From: Imbricaverruca yamaguchii
Lineage: Eukaryota > Arthropoda > Thecostraca > Neoverrucidae
Reading direction: 5' to 3'
Assembly (NCBI GenBank): GCA_034440575.1
Contig: JAOTOL010001474.1
Location: 843,001-907,000, forward strand
Length of the DNA stretch: 64,000 nt
The notes below the pieces were generated by a model that ran no database searches, had not been told where the DNA came from, and saw only the letters and a list, made by a program, of their open reading frames with translations. Positions within the stretch are counted from its first letter, which is position 1. Every line of letters begins with the position of its first letter. A program made the position numbers and the translations under genes. Positions 48,200 to 60,193 of the stretch are shown here, in pieces.

Positions 48200-51100
48200 T
48201 TGGGTAGGTGCGTGTGTGTGAAATATACGCTGCTTGCCGAGCGTGGCTGAGATCAGAGATCGGAGATGAGACGCCCCAGTACTGTTTTCCGGCCCATGTC
48301 CACAAATGCCATAGATACTAAATTGAAGGATGCATCCGTTGGCAGATTTGCATATAATAAATCGGGAAGGTTCCATGTTAATACACTTTGGGCGCTACAT
48401 GACCAATGTAGTCGATGCGCCCTTAATCCCTAATAACTAACCATGTTAATACACATTGGCTGAACCCGTCAAACCCCGAGCGTGATGATTCCATGGAGGC
48501 CCATGATAAAATTCCAAAGCAGTTGAGTGGGATGGGTTAGGGAGCTGCTAATCATGGAATGTTTCACACTCGAAGGATGAAGCTTCCGTTGACACAGATA
48601 TCCGCCTAGATTGTTTGGCTCAAAGTTTTGATGGTGCGTACTAGTAGCCCGATCTCTCTCACCATATTTGACGCCAGTGTAACTTACGTATTATGAACGT
48701 TGGACGACCGAGGGCGAGAGACATGGCATGCAGATCGAGTGATATGACGATATGACCACGTGACCGGTGGCTAGCCAGCCAGCTCTTAAGCTCGTTGCGC
48801 ACTGCGCTCGTTTTAGGTTTCATGGGTGTCGGACGTCCGTCAGACGACCGTCAAATCGCTTGCGGCTCTCCAGCCACTTCGGAACGGCAATTTACGTCCG
48901 TCTGACGCTCGGCTGACGCCCAACCAAGTGGGATTTGTCTCGACTTCTAGTGGAACTTCCATTGGCGCGATATGATACGACTGCGCCACAAATGCATCTC
49001 CGACGCCCGTCCAGAAGGTAGTTGAACGGAGGCGATTCTATGCTTTTCCAGGCCGGGTTTTAGACGGACGCCAGACGTCCGTAAGGCCCTGAGTCTCTTG
49101 CGGTGAGCAGCGGGCGACGTGTGCGCGGTGTAGTCGGTGCCGGCCGGATAGGCATTGGATAAATTACACTATACAATATATTTGCACACAAAACATGCGC
49201 GTGCTTGACAATGATGCGTTCCGCTGAAGTCCTCCGGAAGCAGATATGCACTTAGATTTATATTATTGGATGTAAAGTTTGGAGAGCATATTTCATCACC
49301 TTTAGCCGCACCTGGAACCGCTATTAATGGACAAATTAGGTTGAAATCAGAAAGAATCCACATAACCCATTCTAGCAATTATCGCGATTTTTTAATTTTT
49401 TTTATTCAGGATTTATTTTTAGGAAGGTGCTCATTGTGTTGCATTTTATGAAATTTGAAATGATTATTTTTTTATGGTGAAAAATAAGTGAAATGATTAG
49501 GACTTCGAACGCCACAGCGGAAACACGTTATTAATGCATTAAATCGTGACGGTCGGGTCAGATGGGTCCGTGCCGGATCTCCCAGATTAACTTTTGTAGT
49601 ATGAACCAACACACTTGGACATCGGGCTCCACCCTTGCTGATAGTTGCGGTACGATTGAAATGACTGTTGATGGACGTTAATTTATTCATGATTCTACCA
49701 ACCGATTTTTGCCGGTATTCAATGGAAGGAAGATGCGAGGATTTGGATGCATTGTCAAATTGTCATTTATATGTACCGTTTCCAATACTTGCGAATATAT
49801 TGCAAGGGATTGAAGCTTATGCAAAGATAATCCAAACATCTGTTTTCTAACTGAAGGCTGAAGGATTCATCTGATACAACTTTATCAATGATCATGCTAA
49901 ATGTGGATGGAATATAGCTCCGGAAAGCGTGCTCACTCAGACGTAAAACAACCATAATTCAGATTCAAAGTCCTGCATTTATTTCCGCTCGCTGTTTTGA
50001 TTTCACACTAACCAAGTATAGAATGTTGCTAGGAAATTAGCATGCCTATTTGTGCACATTTGGAAGTTTTTGGGCGACGTACCCTGTGTCCCTTGACTAA
50101 CAGCGATAGAATCTTGCATCCTGCATGGCTCTGCTGACATCGTAGTAGAGTTGAGCATCGGCATGATGGAGGAAAGGTAATTCAAGCCCAAACATCGGAT
50201 CCGTATGCGCACTGTCGCCTTCTTCGATTTCTTAATCCGGATTTGCAAAATTTTATCTTCTTCAAAACCGGGTGTTCACTATCCGAATATTCGAAGACTC
50301 AGATATATTTCATAATTCCTTTCGTTCGATTTAAACCTGATAAAAGCCCGAGCAAGTCGGGTAAAACATGGTAATGGAGCTGGGTGTGCCACGGTCTGCT
50401 GACAGCTTTCAGAAATCCCGGACATGACCGTCGGTGTAGAAACATTGCTTGAGCACGTGGCCGGCACTTTCGAGATCCTAAACCATGGATGGTGCATACA
50501 AAAGTCTTATTAAAAAGTAATTCATCTCTCCTACTTTTCCAGACGTTTCGCCACTTGTCACCCACGCATTGCGCATGAACGGTTTGTTATCCAACAGCCA
50601 TTCATAATTGTTGGATTTCGGAGTACCTAACGGGAACCGTAAGTTTCGCACCTGGCCGACAGGTGGCTCTACACACCGTGGCCTCTGTCACTTTTTACCG
50701 TGCGCTGGCGTAATAGTGAGCGCGGCGGGCCGAAACGAGCGCGGCCAACGCCCATCAATCGTCTCGACAGACCGCCAGCCAAATGACCTCCACTTTGGCG
50801 CGCATGGCACGCCGCTATGCGCTAGCCACGCACCCGATGCGCCGATTGCGCCTGGCGCGCGCAAATCGTGCAGCGTTCTGCATGCGTCAAGCCGTTAGCT
50901 AAGGACGACATAGCATTAACCATGATGGGGTGAGCTGGGTGGTATGCTGTCTGTGGTTGGGAACCTCTGGTTCGGAGGGGATTTGACTGCTTTTTTTTAA
51001 TCCGATGTTTGATGTGTAAGCTTACCAAATGGAATTCCTTTTTTTCTGCAGATAAATCGTTATGCGAAGAAAACGGAACTGCTTTCTTTCACAAGTTGAC

Positions 51101-52912
51101 CTCCTCATTCCTTTGGAGGTCCGTTAATCACCATCTAAAGCTGGCTCCCCATAAATCCAGGATATTGCGTCGGACCCTATGCGGTTTAGGACCAAGGTTG
51201 GATTCATGATTTGGAAATCTGGACTTGAAAATAATTGTTCTCGGTTCATGAAAGTTCGAGAGGATAATTTGAATTCGGTTTTTTACATCATGAACCAACT
51301 GTGGTACTTCTGGGTTGCGGAGTAGGTACTTTGCTTTTGTTTTAGCAAAGGCATTAATATAGTAAGCTGAACAAAACTTTAACCAAGGCAAGTTTAGCAA
51401 AACAAATCGAAGAATGTGAGATGCAGCCCTAGTTGCTTCCATAATTACGCAATGCCTCGTATGTGATGAGGGCCCTAGTATAAAAGCCTATATGTCTGCA
51501 TTTCTTCATTCCTGACTCCTAAAGGGTAATAAGATTGCACTACTGCATTGTGAGACGAAAGAAATATAACCTCCCAATGAAAAAGGAGGGGATAATTTTC
51601 ATGGGAGGATAACGTTTTGGATGAATATAATCAGAGACAAGTCTCTAAGTCTCTTCTTTTAACCATGCGCCATACAATATGTCCCCTGCCTTCCAACTAT
51701 CATGACCTTGCGAATCAACACATATGTGGCATGCGGTCCCAGGTGCATCGTCAAAGGGAAATCCCCCCGGCCGGAGTTCAGGAAGCAGGCAAGCTTGTGA
51801 TGAAAGCTAGTCTATTAACCCGTCCAGTCTCGGGGGATCTTCAACCGCCCCCCTCAGGTTTTTCGTGGATAGCGGACGAACGGCGCGCGGCAGCGCACCC
51901 AAATTCTACATACCTTTTCCCACATCAATTTGACATGCGGATTACATTTTTTTAGGTCGGGTCATCTTGGGTCAACGAGTTAGTCAAGGTCAAGTGAGGT
52001 CACCTCCAAAAGAGTTCAACCGGTCGTCACGCTTTAACGGATGCAAATATTTTAATGAAACTTCCAGCGTTTGCTTATCTTTACAGATGCAACAAAACGT
52101 ACGAGTGGAATTTTTCATTTCTTTTTTAGTTTTTTACTACATATAAATTTTGCGTGTCTCCCAAATTGCAGTTCAAATAGAGGATTCTGCCTAAAGTAAG
52201 CATTTTGTATTAGGGCAAGTTGACTTCCAACAACGTTTCTCGACCTGCTCTTCCCATTGGAAAAGGAAAATGAAAGAAGACTTGAGAACTCAACATTTTG
52301 AAATTTCAACGACAAAAATGGGGGGGGGGTCCAAAAAAAGTATAGCCCTGGTCGATTTCGTTGTCCTTTTCTCATTCCAAACAAATTTTGTTTCTTCATA
52401 TATCCCCCAAAATGAACTCCCCAGCGTCAAAAACATAATGTACGTCGTGAAAAGTCGTGAAAATCTAGCTCCCCTGGTGACGTCACTTTCGGGGTGAAAT
52501 TGTTTTGGAGGGTGGACCCTGACCCTACTCGTCGAGCGCTTTCCGATGACACCTCTTTCGTTTTCGTGCGATGCTTAGTTTGGATTTTAGAGGGTGTCTT
52601 CAACCGCCTCCCCCCCCCCCCGAGACGGGGTGTGAGGATTTGACCGGAAAGACGGCGCGGGTTAAGCAGATTATCATCAAGGCGATAATTGTTGGCATGC
52701 TCCTGATGGACGATGACGAATTGACGATGGATCAATTCATCAATACATCAGTGCAAGTCGGAATAGGCTCTAAGCAGTGAAGCATCCTCAAGCACGAATT
52801 GCATTGGTTCGCTGACGATTAAATGCATTCTTTAAATTAACGCCCTCCAATCAGCGTTCATTTCTCGAAAGACCGACAATGTAGACATAATTTGGATGTA
52901 TTTTATTGTTAT

Positions 52913-52961
<49 letters not shown>

Positions 52962-54730
52962 ATTTAAACTCCCCGCCAGGAGAAGACTACATTCAATGTC
53001 TTTTTAATGCCTTCAGTCATGTTTCTTTTAAAGAGTATTCGGAAGTACATGAAGATTAATATACGATGCCGATGTATCGATGGTGAAAATGGCAATTGAA
53101 GCTCTCTGGCGGAGCATGGACCAGCTAGCTTAACCCCACTAGTTATAGAGCGTCATCCAAACTTTTCCAGGAGAATGCTCAGACACGTGCCTCGAAGGTG
53201 CCCTTCTTCACAACGCTGTCAAGTATATGTTATAACAGCTGACATCACCAACACGGTACCGGGCCGGCAAAATTAAACCACACACACATCTATGCTGGTC
53301 TCATACTATGATACATAGGAATAGCCTATGATTACACGTAACTTCATCCGGATGTATATGCTTTTGGGCCTTGTTCGAAATATCATTGAAAGAAAATAAA
53401 GTATCTGTGTGCCTCGTAAGCAAAGCTATCTTTGTCGTTGCATACCTACTGAAATATTTGGACTCTCATGTCTTGTTTTCGTTGTGCGTATATTTAATGT
53501 CCGATCTGATCATGGGTCGGTTGGATAGATATAGGAGTTCTGAATTATGGTAGAGTTCAGCTTCACTACCTTTGCGATTGGTCGTCCAACCCCGGCCAAT
53601 ATTAACTTCAGCTTGATGGTAATTCGTAATAGTTGCGAAGGATCACAAAAAGACAGAATAAGTTTCAATTTCTTCCCGATAAAAATGTAAAACGTTCGTA
53701 TGTTTATCACCATATCTAGACACGATAGCTTGCTCGTTAGGTGTCATACGCAATGTTAATGCGGACATAGGGGATCTCCAGTAAATAAAGAAAACAGGTA
53801 GGGTTCTGATGCCATTCAAGAACTCTGAAATATGCGTCCGCGACAAGCACATCAGGATGATCACTAGTGTGTTCGCGAAGTATATAGCTACAATTTCTGA
53901 GACTCGGTCTCCATAAAATGTGATGCGAAGTGCATTTGTTAATGTTAGCTTGCCTTTAGATGACAATTTCATTGCCACTTACACTGATATATTGGACCTA
54001 TTATTACTTTGGTTATTATCTTCTGGAACTATATTTATTCATCAGAGGCGACAGGCCGGTCGCTCCTGATCTGGCTTGGCACGGAACCGTTCCTTGAACG
54101 CTATTGGGTCCAAGCGCCAAAGTTGCAGGCATATTTTCATATTTGAAACGATAGGCGATGTGTATGACATGATTTCCCACACCATTGGAGTTGACGCCGA
54201 CAGGCTCCCTTGATATTGTTTAAGAACATTACGCGCATGGACGTTGAATGGAAAGAGTGCATCAACAAACGTTAATTTCAGATATACAATTTTGGCGTGG
54301 TAGAGCCGATGTTGCTTGGTGCTAATCAAGGCTGAAACGTTCGTTTTTGTGCCGTGCCGCCGCTCGGAGGCCTGACAGGTCCTCTGGTCAGCAAATGTCG
54401 GCGTTTAGCGCATATCGAGCCATGCCGGACCCTCAATAATGCCGGAAAGCCTCATGCCAGGATGTGAAAAACGACAATGTTAGGTATCTATAAAATAGCC
54501 GATTATGACAGCAAAGAGTAGCTGATTTTTTCCGGTTTATTTCAGATCATTGGAAATTGATTAGCTGACGTAGTATATCTGATATGCAATTTCAATGAAT
54601 ACAACAATTCCTGTATTTAAGTACCAAAACATTGACAGGGTTAATATTGGATGGAAGCTATTAAAAATTATATAAATATGTAGCACATTTGATTTCCACT
54701 TAGTTAAAAACGCTTGGAGTTACAAGCACA
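48200..54730. other. Long stretch without recognisable genes
   Basis: Mostly AT-rich. A (CA)n tract lies at 52914-52961. The piece at 48820-49085 has GGACGTCCGTCAGACGA near its start and ACGCCAGACGTCCGT near its end and may be a decayed terminal-inverted-repeat element, but the match is weak. Confidence 0.4.
52914..52961. repeat. (CA)n microsatellite
   Basis: About 24 perfect dinucleotides. Confidence 0.98.
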
Positions 54731-54797
54731 ATACACAGAAGCTGTACGATTGTTTAATACAACGAAGAATGGCTCTTAGGTGCTCCTGGGTTTTAGA

Positions 54798-55050
54798 CAT
54801 TGCGTGAGACGAAATGTACGACCCTCAATATACCAGGAGGTGCTGGGTTTACTCAACATCAAAAGTAGCGTAAGGGATCATGCTATATTACTCAACGTTT
54901 CGGCCAGGGGCCATCATCAGGAGTCTCCTAATGATGGCCCCTGGCCGAAACGTTGAGTAATATAGCATGATCCCCTACGCTACTTTTGATGTTGAGTAAA
55001 CCCAGCACCTCCTGGTATATTGAGGGTCGTACATTTCGTCTCACGCAATG
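54798..55050. repeat. 253-bp near-perfect palindrome carrying a hammerhead-like core in each arm
   Basis: Arms 54798-54923 and 54925-55050 are reverse complements at 124 of 126 positions around a single central T (54924). Reading outward from the centre on the minus strand, the left arm has CTGATGA (54920-54914), then TGGCCCCTGGCC, which can form a four-pair hairpin, then GAAA (54901-54898). That order, CUGANGA, stem, GAAA, is the catalytic core of hammerhead ribozymes. Such ribozymes are known from Penelope-like retroelements. In the right arm (+ strand) the first box is CTAATGA, which lacks an invariant G. The pairing strand of stem I is not present next to the centre. GAAGCTGTACGA occurs at 54738-54749 and 55050-55061. 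Confidence 0.9.
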
Positions 55051-55061
55051 AAGCTGTACGA

Positions 55062-55588
55062 CGCATTTTATTACAGGAAGCTCAGCGGCCAATTGCTCCC
55101 ATTTCAATTTGAGGCCAAAGTGACAGAGTGTAATGATTGCATAATAAAATGAACTACACATCACCACAGAGCTTGTTTCAATGTTGTTTAAATTCAACCA
55201 TTGGGAATTACTTGCACTTCCTGAAGAAACTAGATATGGCATTAATCATAGCAGGCCCACTCTGGTGGTGTTCCTTCACAAACCCACTATCGTTCAGGTG
55301 GTTGTGTTGCACCTTGTCTTCAGGTCAGGGGAATGCTCTGCCCGCTTCCTGGGCCTGATAGCAGAGTCATGCGGCCATCTCGCCTTTTGAGAAGCCTCGG
55401 CTCGGTCCCAGGCGGGTGACGAAATGAGTCGGTGTTTGCGTCAGCTACAGCGCGTCATTCCCATTGTGGCCACTGAATAGCATCAAGCTGAATGTAGTAA
55501 AACGCCGCTGAGTACGCAAATTGTCTCCACTATTGACCGAGGCTCGGTTGCATTGACATATTTCTAATTGGGCTGGGTTGTGCATTGG
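55062..55588. other. No gene recognised
   Basis: Short ORFs only. Confidence 0.35.
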
Positions 55589-55705
55589 GTAACATTGGGA
55601 TTGTTCTGCGCTTTTTAGACTGATTGACAAGGGTAAGCAATAGCCACTTGCAAAAGTGGATGGTGCTTGCTTATGCAATGCAATGCAATTCAAGTTGTAC
55701 ATGCT
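55589..55705 (+). repeat. Dispersed repeat, unknown family (copy 2)
   Basis: Same order of shared blocks as 40349-40465, same orientation, about 15.2 kb apart. Confidence 0.6.
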
Positions 55706-58700
55706 ATTTCCCCTCCCTACCCTACGAATAATTTTCGGAGTTGCATGTCGATGCTTCAGCGTTCTCTTGCATTGACGGGCCAAGGCGAGGGAGTTTGTAT
55801 GTGGGGGGGGCGAAGAAAGCTTTGGCATAATGAAAACTTCCGTATTTCAATATAAATCCGCACTTTTCTCATGACTCATTTCTCATTCTTAATTATCGTG
55901 TCGAAGATCAAGGGTAGAAATAAAATAGCCTGCGCATTCCAAATGCATTGAAATCCAGTGTTCCACGAACTTCATGGGCTTAAATGTTATTATTGTGCAG
56001 ATCTATCGTCCACCACAGGTTTTTTTCTTCAAATTAGGCTTCGCGCCGAAAGCCGTTTCTTTTTCATTACATTAGGGACAGTCGCCACCTCCTCGCCTTT
56101 TCGCCTCTACGTGAGGTAGTCATGGAACAAGGTCCAGATGGAGCGCGCAAAAGACCAGCAACATGTTGTGTACCACGACATGAATCCAGTGGTGGCCAAT
56201 GTTATGCTTTCCGTCAAACAGTGACCGTCTGTGGTAGATCAAAGCCGAAATTTATCGGTGAAGTCAGATATTTGCAGCTGTATACGAGAGCCATCTACTG
56301 CATCTACTCGAGATAATGCCTCGATCAAAGCCTCAGAGTGTAGGTTTGGCTCGCAACATTATATCAGCTCTTTATGCGATCTAACGCGCACGGTTAACGT
56401 GCCAGGTTGGGTTAGACCCTTGCAGTTCACACCAAGCGTAAGCGCTGGTAGGAAGCTTTGGGACGTTTCGAGCTAAATCAAAATGGTTGCCAAATTCAAA
56501 TGCAGGCCGTTAAATGTTATACAATGCATTGGAGTAAAGGCGCATGCGAGGTCAATGGGCGTCAATAACCTCAAATAACCTGGAACGGGCTGCCTGCGAC
56601 GTGGTGTGGCTCGCGAATATCTGAGACCATTTGGGTGCATTGACCTGAGCAGAACAGGGAAAACCTCCCATGTCGACAAAGCTGCACCAGGCAGCCCTCC
56701 AGGAATATCTCCGTAATTCGTTGACTTGACAGGAACTGGCCAGTTCGCAAATCCAGAAAATCGGCAAAGGACGCTCTAACAGTCGTGACACGGGGCATTT
56801 CGTTGTCTCATGCCGTTTGTGACAGTCACGTGAACCCCGCGGTGGGTGTCATCCACCTCGCGCCTGGCGAGGCGTTAATCTGCTGAGGCACCACGCGTTA
56901 ATATGCGATGGATATGGCTTTAGTTAAATTTTGCGTGGTTTCGACGCCTCCCCGTGTCATCCTTGGCCCGATTTGCCAGCCACAAGCTGTCATGTTCTGT
57001 TCTAAATCCGCCGGATTTGGTCAGGGCTCAGGTTTATTTGGCGGCGCGCCTGCAGTGTCCGCTCATCGCGAGGAGCCGCACGAGTTGACGTGGAACCTGG
57101 TTCCGGGCGGCGTTGACACCCGCCCAGGGGATTATCCGACTCCTGGTGTATATATAGACACAAAGAAAGGGAAATCTGAACCAATATTTGGTCAGCCATC
57201 CGACCAACATCTGATTAGATTGTGAAAAGAAATGATAGCAGTCATCAAATCTGATTTGTATAAGAGTGAACAATGCTGCGATCATGTATGTTTATCACAA
57301 GCCAAGCAGTGATGTGATGAGATTCTTTTCAGAATTATACCTGTAATCTAACCAGAGTGAATCAACCCTGACGTATAATTTAATCACGGATACATGATTA
57401 TCCTACCTGTGAATATGATAGGAATCTGTGTTCATGTGACCGACCTTGTATCGAACAAAGCTGAACCCTGTTTTTCAGCCCCGGTGGTTTATGGACAGGC
57501 CACTTATTTTCTATCGTATTTGACCAGGGTAACGCGGCTCTGAAATATCAGGCTAAACAAACAGCAGTTGAAATATTAGCCTGCAAAGCGTCCTATGGAG
57601 CAGATCGCAACCGAGTTCTCATCAGTTGAACGTATTCAGATTTCGCAGTGTGCTCTTGGCACATACAAACAGACAAGCCTAGCAATTTGACAACACAATG
57701 CAATAGTGAGTGCCAATGGTGCAGGCATTGATCTAAACTGGGGTGTTATTACGAGCGAGGCGAAGGCCGGGCTAGTCTACTCCCGTGTATATACGACAGG
57801 TCCGTTTGCGTGACCCGACCCGCTCGGTGCAGCCTGGGCCGACCGTCACACCTTTGGCATTACTTTTATAGTGACGTTTTTTGGAGGCAATAGATACTGC
57901 TTGTGAGACTCGTGCCCAATTACCCATGTTCAATGACTTTTCGTTTTGCTGAAACGTTTAGAGTCCGAATTCCTTTCACCCACAATTGCTTGGAACCTTT
58001 TAATTTTGACGTTTAGTAGTTTTCACGGCAATGCTTTCTTTGAAGTGCGTGCATTTTTTTCTGCGTGCACTTTTGGTTTGAGAAATGAGCTGATTATCGA
58101 GTTTAGTCCCTGATGGTCTACCCGAATCCGGCTGAGTTCTGACCAGCCAGGCGGCGGGTGCGTGTTGTGACGTCGTGACACGTTACTGGCGCGCTCCGAG
58201 GTGGGGCGACCGACTGATCAGAATCATTCGGATGGAAGGAGATGCCCTGAACGGTTGCGCGCGATACAAGCTGAGCAGGAATGCTGTGGAACAAAGAGGG
58301 CGGTGACACAGCGTGGCACCTATGCTAAGTAGACGATTTGGCCTAGTTCACTTGTGCTTAAAATGGGTTCACGATGTTCGGCAGTCATTTCTGCGACTTC
58401 TTCAAAATGTCAGCCTTTTTCAACTTAATTGGATCGTTTTTCCATGCACACACCGAAATTGCAGACTATTTCCACAATCGAGACGCAATTAGGTATCCTC
58501 TATGTACCATGCATTGCAAATCTGAATGCATTTTGGCCCGTTTCACGTCGACTAATAAGCACCGGGATGCACTGTCGATGACTTTTGTCTAGTATGAATG
58601 GCACATCATTTAAATATTTGTACTTTTTCTGCTGATATGAAATGTTCCAAAAGTTTTAACTATAAATTATTAAATTCAATATCAAACTCAGCCAACATAA

Positions 58701-59991
58701 TCAAATTGCGGCATTGTTTGCAAAAGCACCCGATTCACAGAAACAACTAGCCAAACTGGCCGCACGTGACACTATGGCCGGGAGGTAGGAGTTGTCGGAT
58801 AGAACATAAGCTTACCATTGCATTAACAGCAAATATACAATATTGGGAAGGAAGGATAGTACGCATACTGCGGATGACTTTTTTAATTTTACGTTTTATT
58901 TCATGGCTGTGGAGTACCTGTACTATTATTATTAGATTTGTAAATACATCATTTCCAGATGGTACGATTCCGCTCTGACGCTCCCGAAAATATTAAATTC
59001 CCTCCACTTCATGAGGCGGTTGTTTACAGTTATAATGGCGTCAACTGTACCGTACCATACGAGGCCACATTTTTAGATGCCGCTGCACTCATACCTGAAT
59101 AGCCCCTACTAGGGGGGGGGGGGAAGGAGTGAATTGATGAATGAATATCATGCTCACAAGAAAGAACGAAGAAATTATTGTTTACACTATTCAAAAGACC
59201 GCAACAAGTAAAAATGTAGGCATCTAAGAAAAACTTGTTCGTTAGCTTGCGTAACATATTTTAGCCGTAAATGATGCAATCAGAGCACAAGTGATGCATA
59301 TGTCTCTTTTTTAAACGGCGATTATAAATCATCACATACATCATAAAGGGCCTACACTTACCACGGTTGAAGCTGGCTGGCGATATTGATCAGTGGTCGA
59401 ATGCTCTGAAAATTTGGCATTTGAAGACCACTGAATTTGACAAACACCTGTTGTCATCGAGTTTACCTCCAAGTCAGGTTCGCTTGGTCTGACTCCCAGA
59501 TTTCCAACTAGATGCCGTCCCAGGCACGGATGTAGGTGTACATTTTCAAGGTTTGTGTATAAGCAGGCTGTTGCTAGTCCAAAAACGTGTCATACTAGGT
59601 AACTGAACCTACTATGCTTGCTTATTCATATAACAGATTGGTCTGATCTCCGGTTTAAAAGCTTTCAGATCGCCGTAATTATTATGGCCTGACCCCGCCA
59701 TTGGGATGTCATGACGACTACTTCCCGCTAGTGCACGCGTAAAACAGCCAAGTGCCGGGTTGCGAAATAATTTTTTTTCCTGTATTCGTGCGCTTCCACG
59801 AAAATTGAACGCAATCGGGTGCATGTGTTCACGGGCTGTCCGAAGAGCGCAGTTGCACAGGTTCACACGTTTCAGCGCAGTCAGGCCACAGGTTCCCTGT
59901 CGTAGTGCGGTGACCAATCCTGCGCCTGCAGCATGGGAGAACCACAGCCCGCCTCATGCTCTCGCCCGTCACGCACTCCCAATCCGGCGTG
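55706..59991. other. No gene recognised
   Basis: Short ORFs, a G-run near 59112, no conserved motif. Confidence 0.35.
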
Positions 59992-60193
59992 GGGAAGAGT
60001 AGTCCAGTCCAGTTGCTCGTCTCACAATCGAAAGGTTGTGGGTTCGAGTCTCACCTGTCGCTACTCTTCGCTCGCGATCAATCGGCGTGAAAGATTGGCA
60101 ACGCTACGTGACTCAACGATCGAAGTGTCGTGAAACCAATAACAAACAACAAACAGCCATAGCGTGAAACCAACAACCAAACAACCAACCCAA
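59992..60193 (+). mobile_element. tRNA-derived SINE, family 1 (copy 2)
   Basis: TAGTCCAGTCCAG (A-box region), CTCGTCTCACAATCGAAAGG, GGTTCGAGTCTCACCTGTCG, GCTACTCTTCGCTCGCGA and AATCGGCGTGAAAGATTGG follow the same order as in the copy at 6066-6226. The tail GTGTCGTGAAACCAATAAC extends into a CAA/CCAA-rich simple repeat to about 60193. No clear target-site duplication is seen. Confidence 0.82.

Noticed and set aside
48820..49085. Possible MITE with terminal inverted repeats
   Set aside because: The terminal match (GGACGTCCGTC versus its counterpart near 49075) is short and imperfect, and no target-site duplication is visible.
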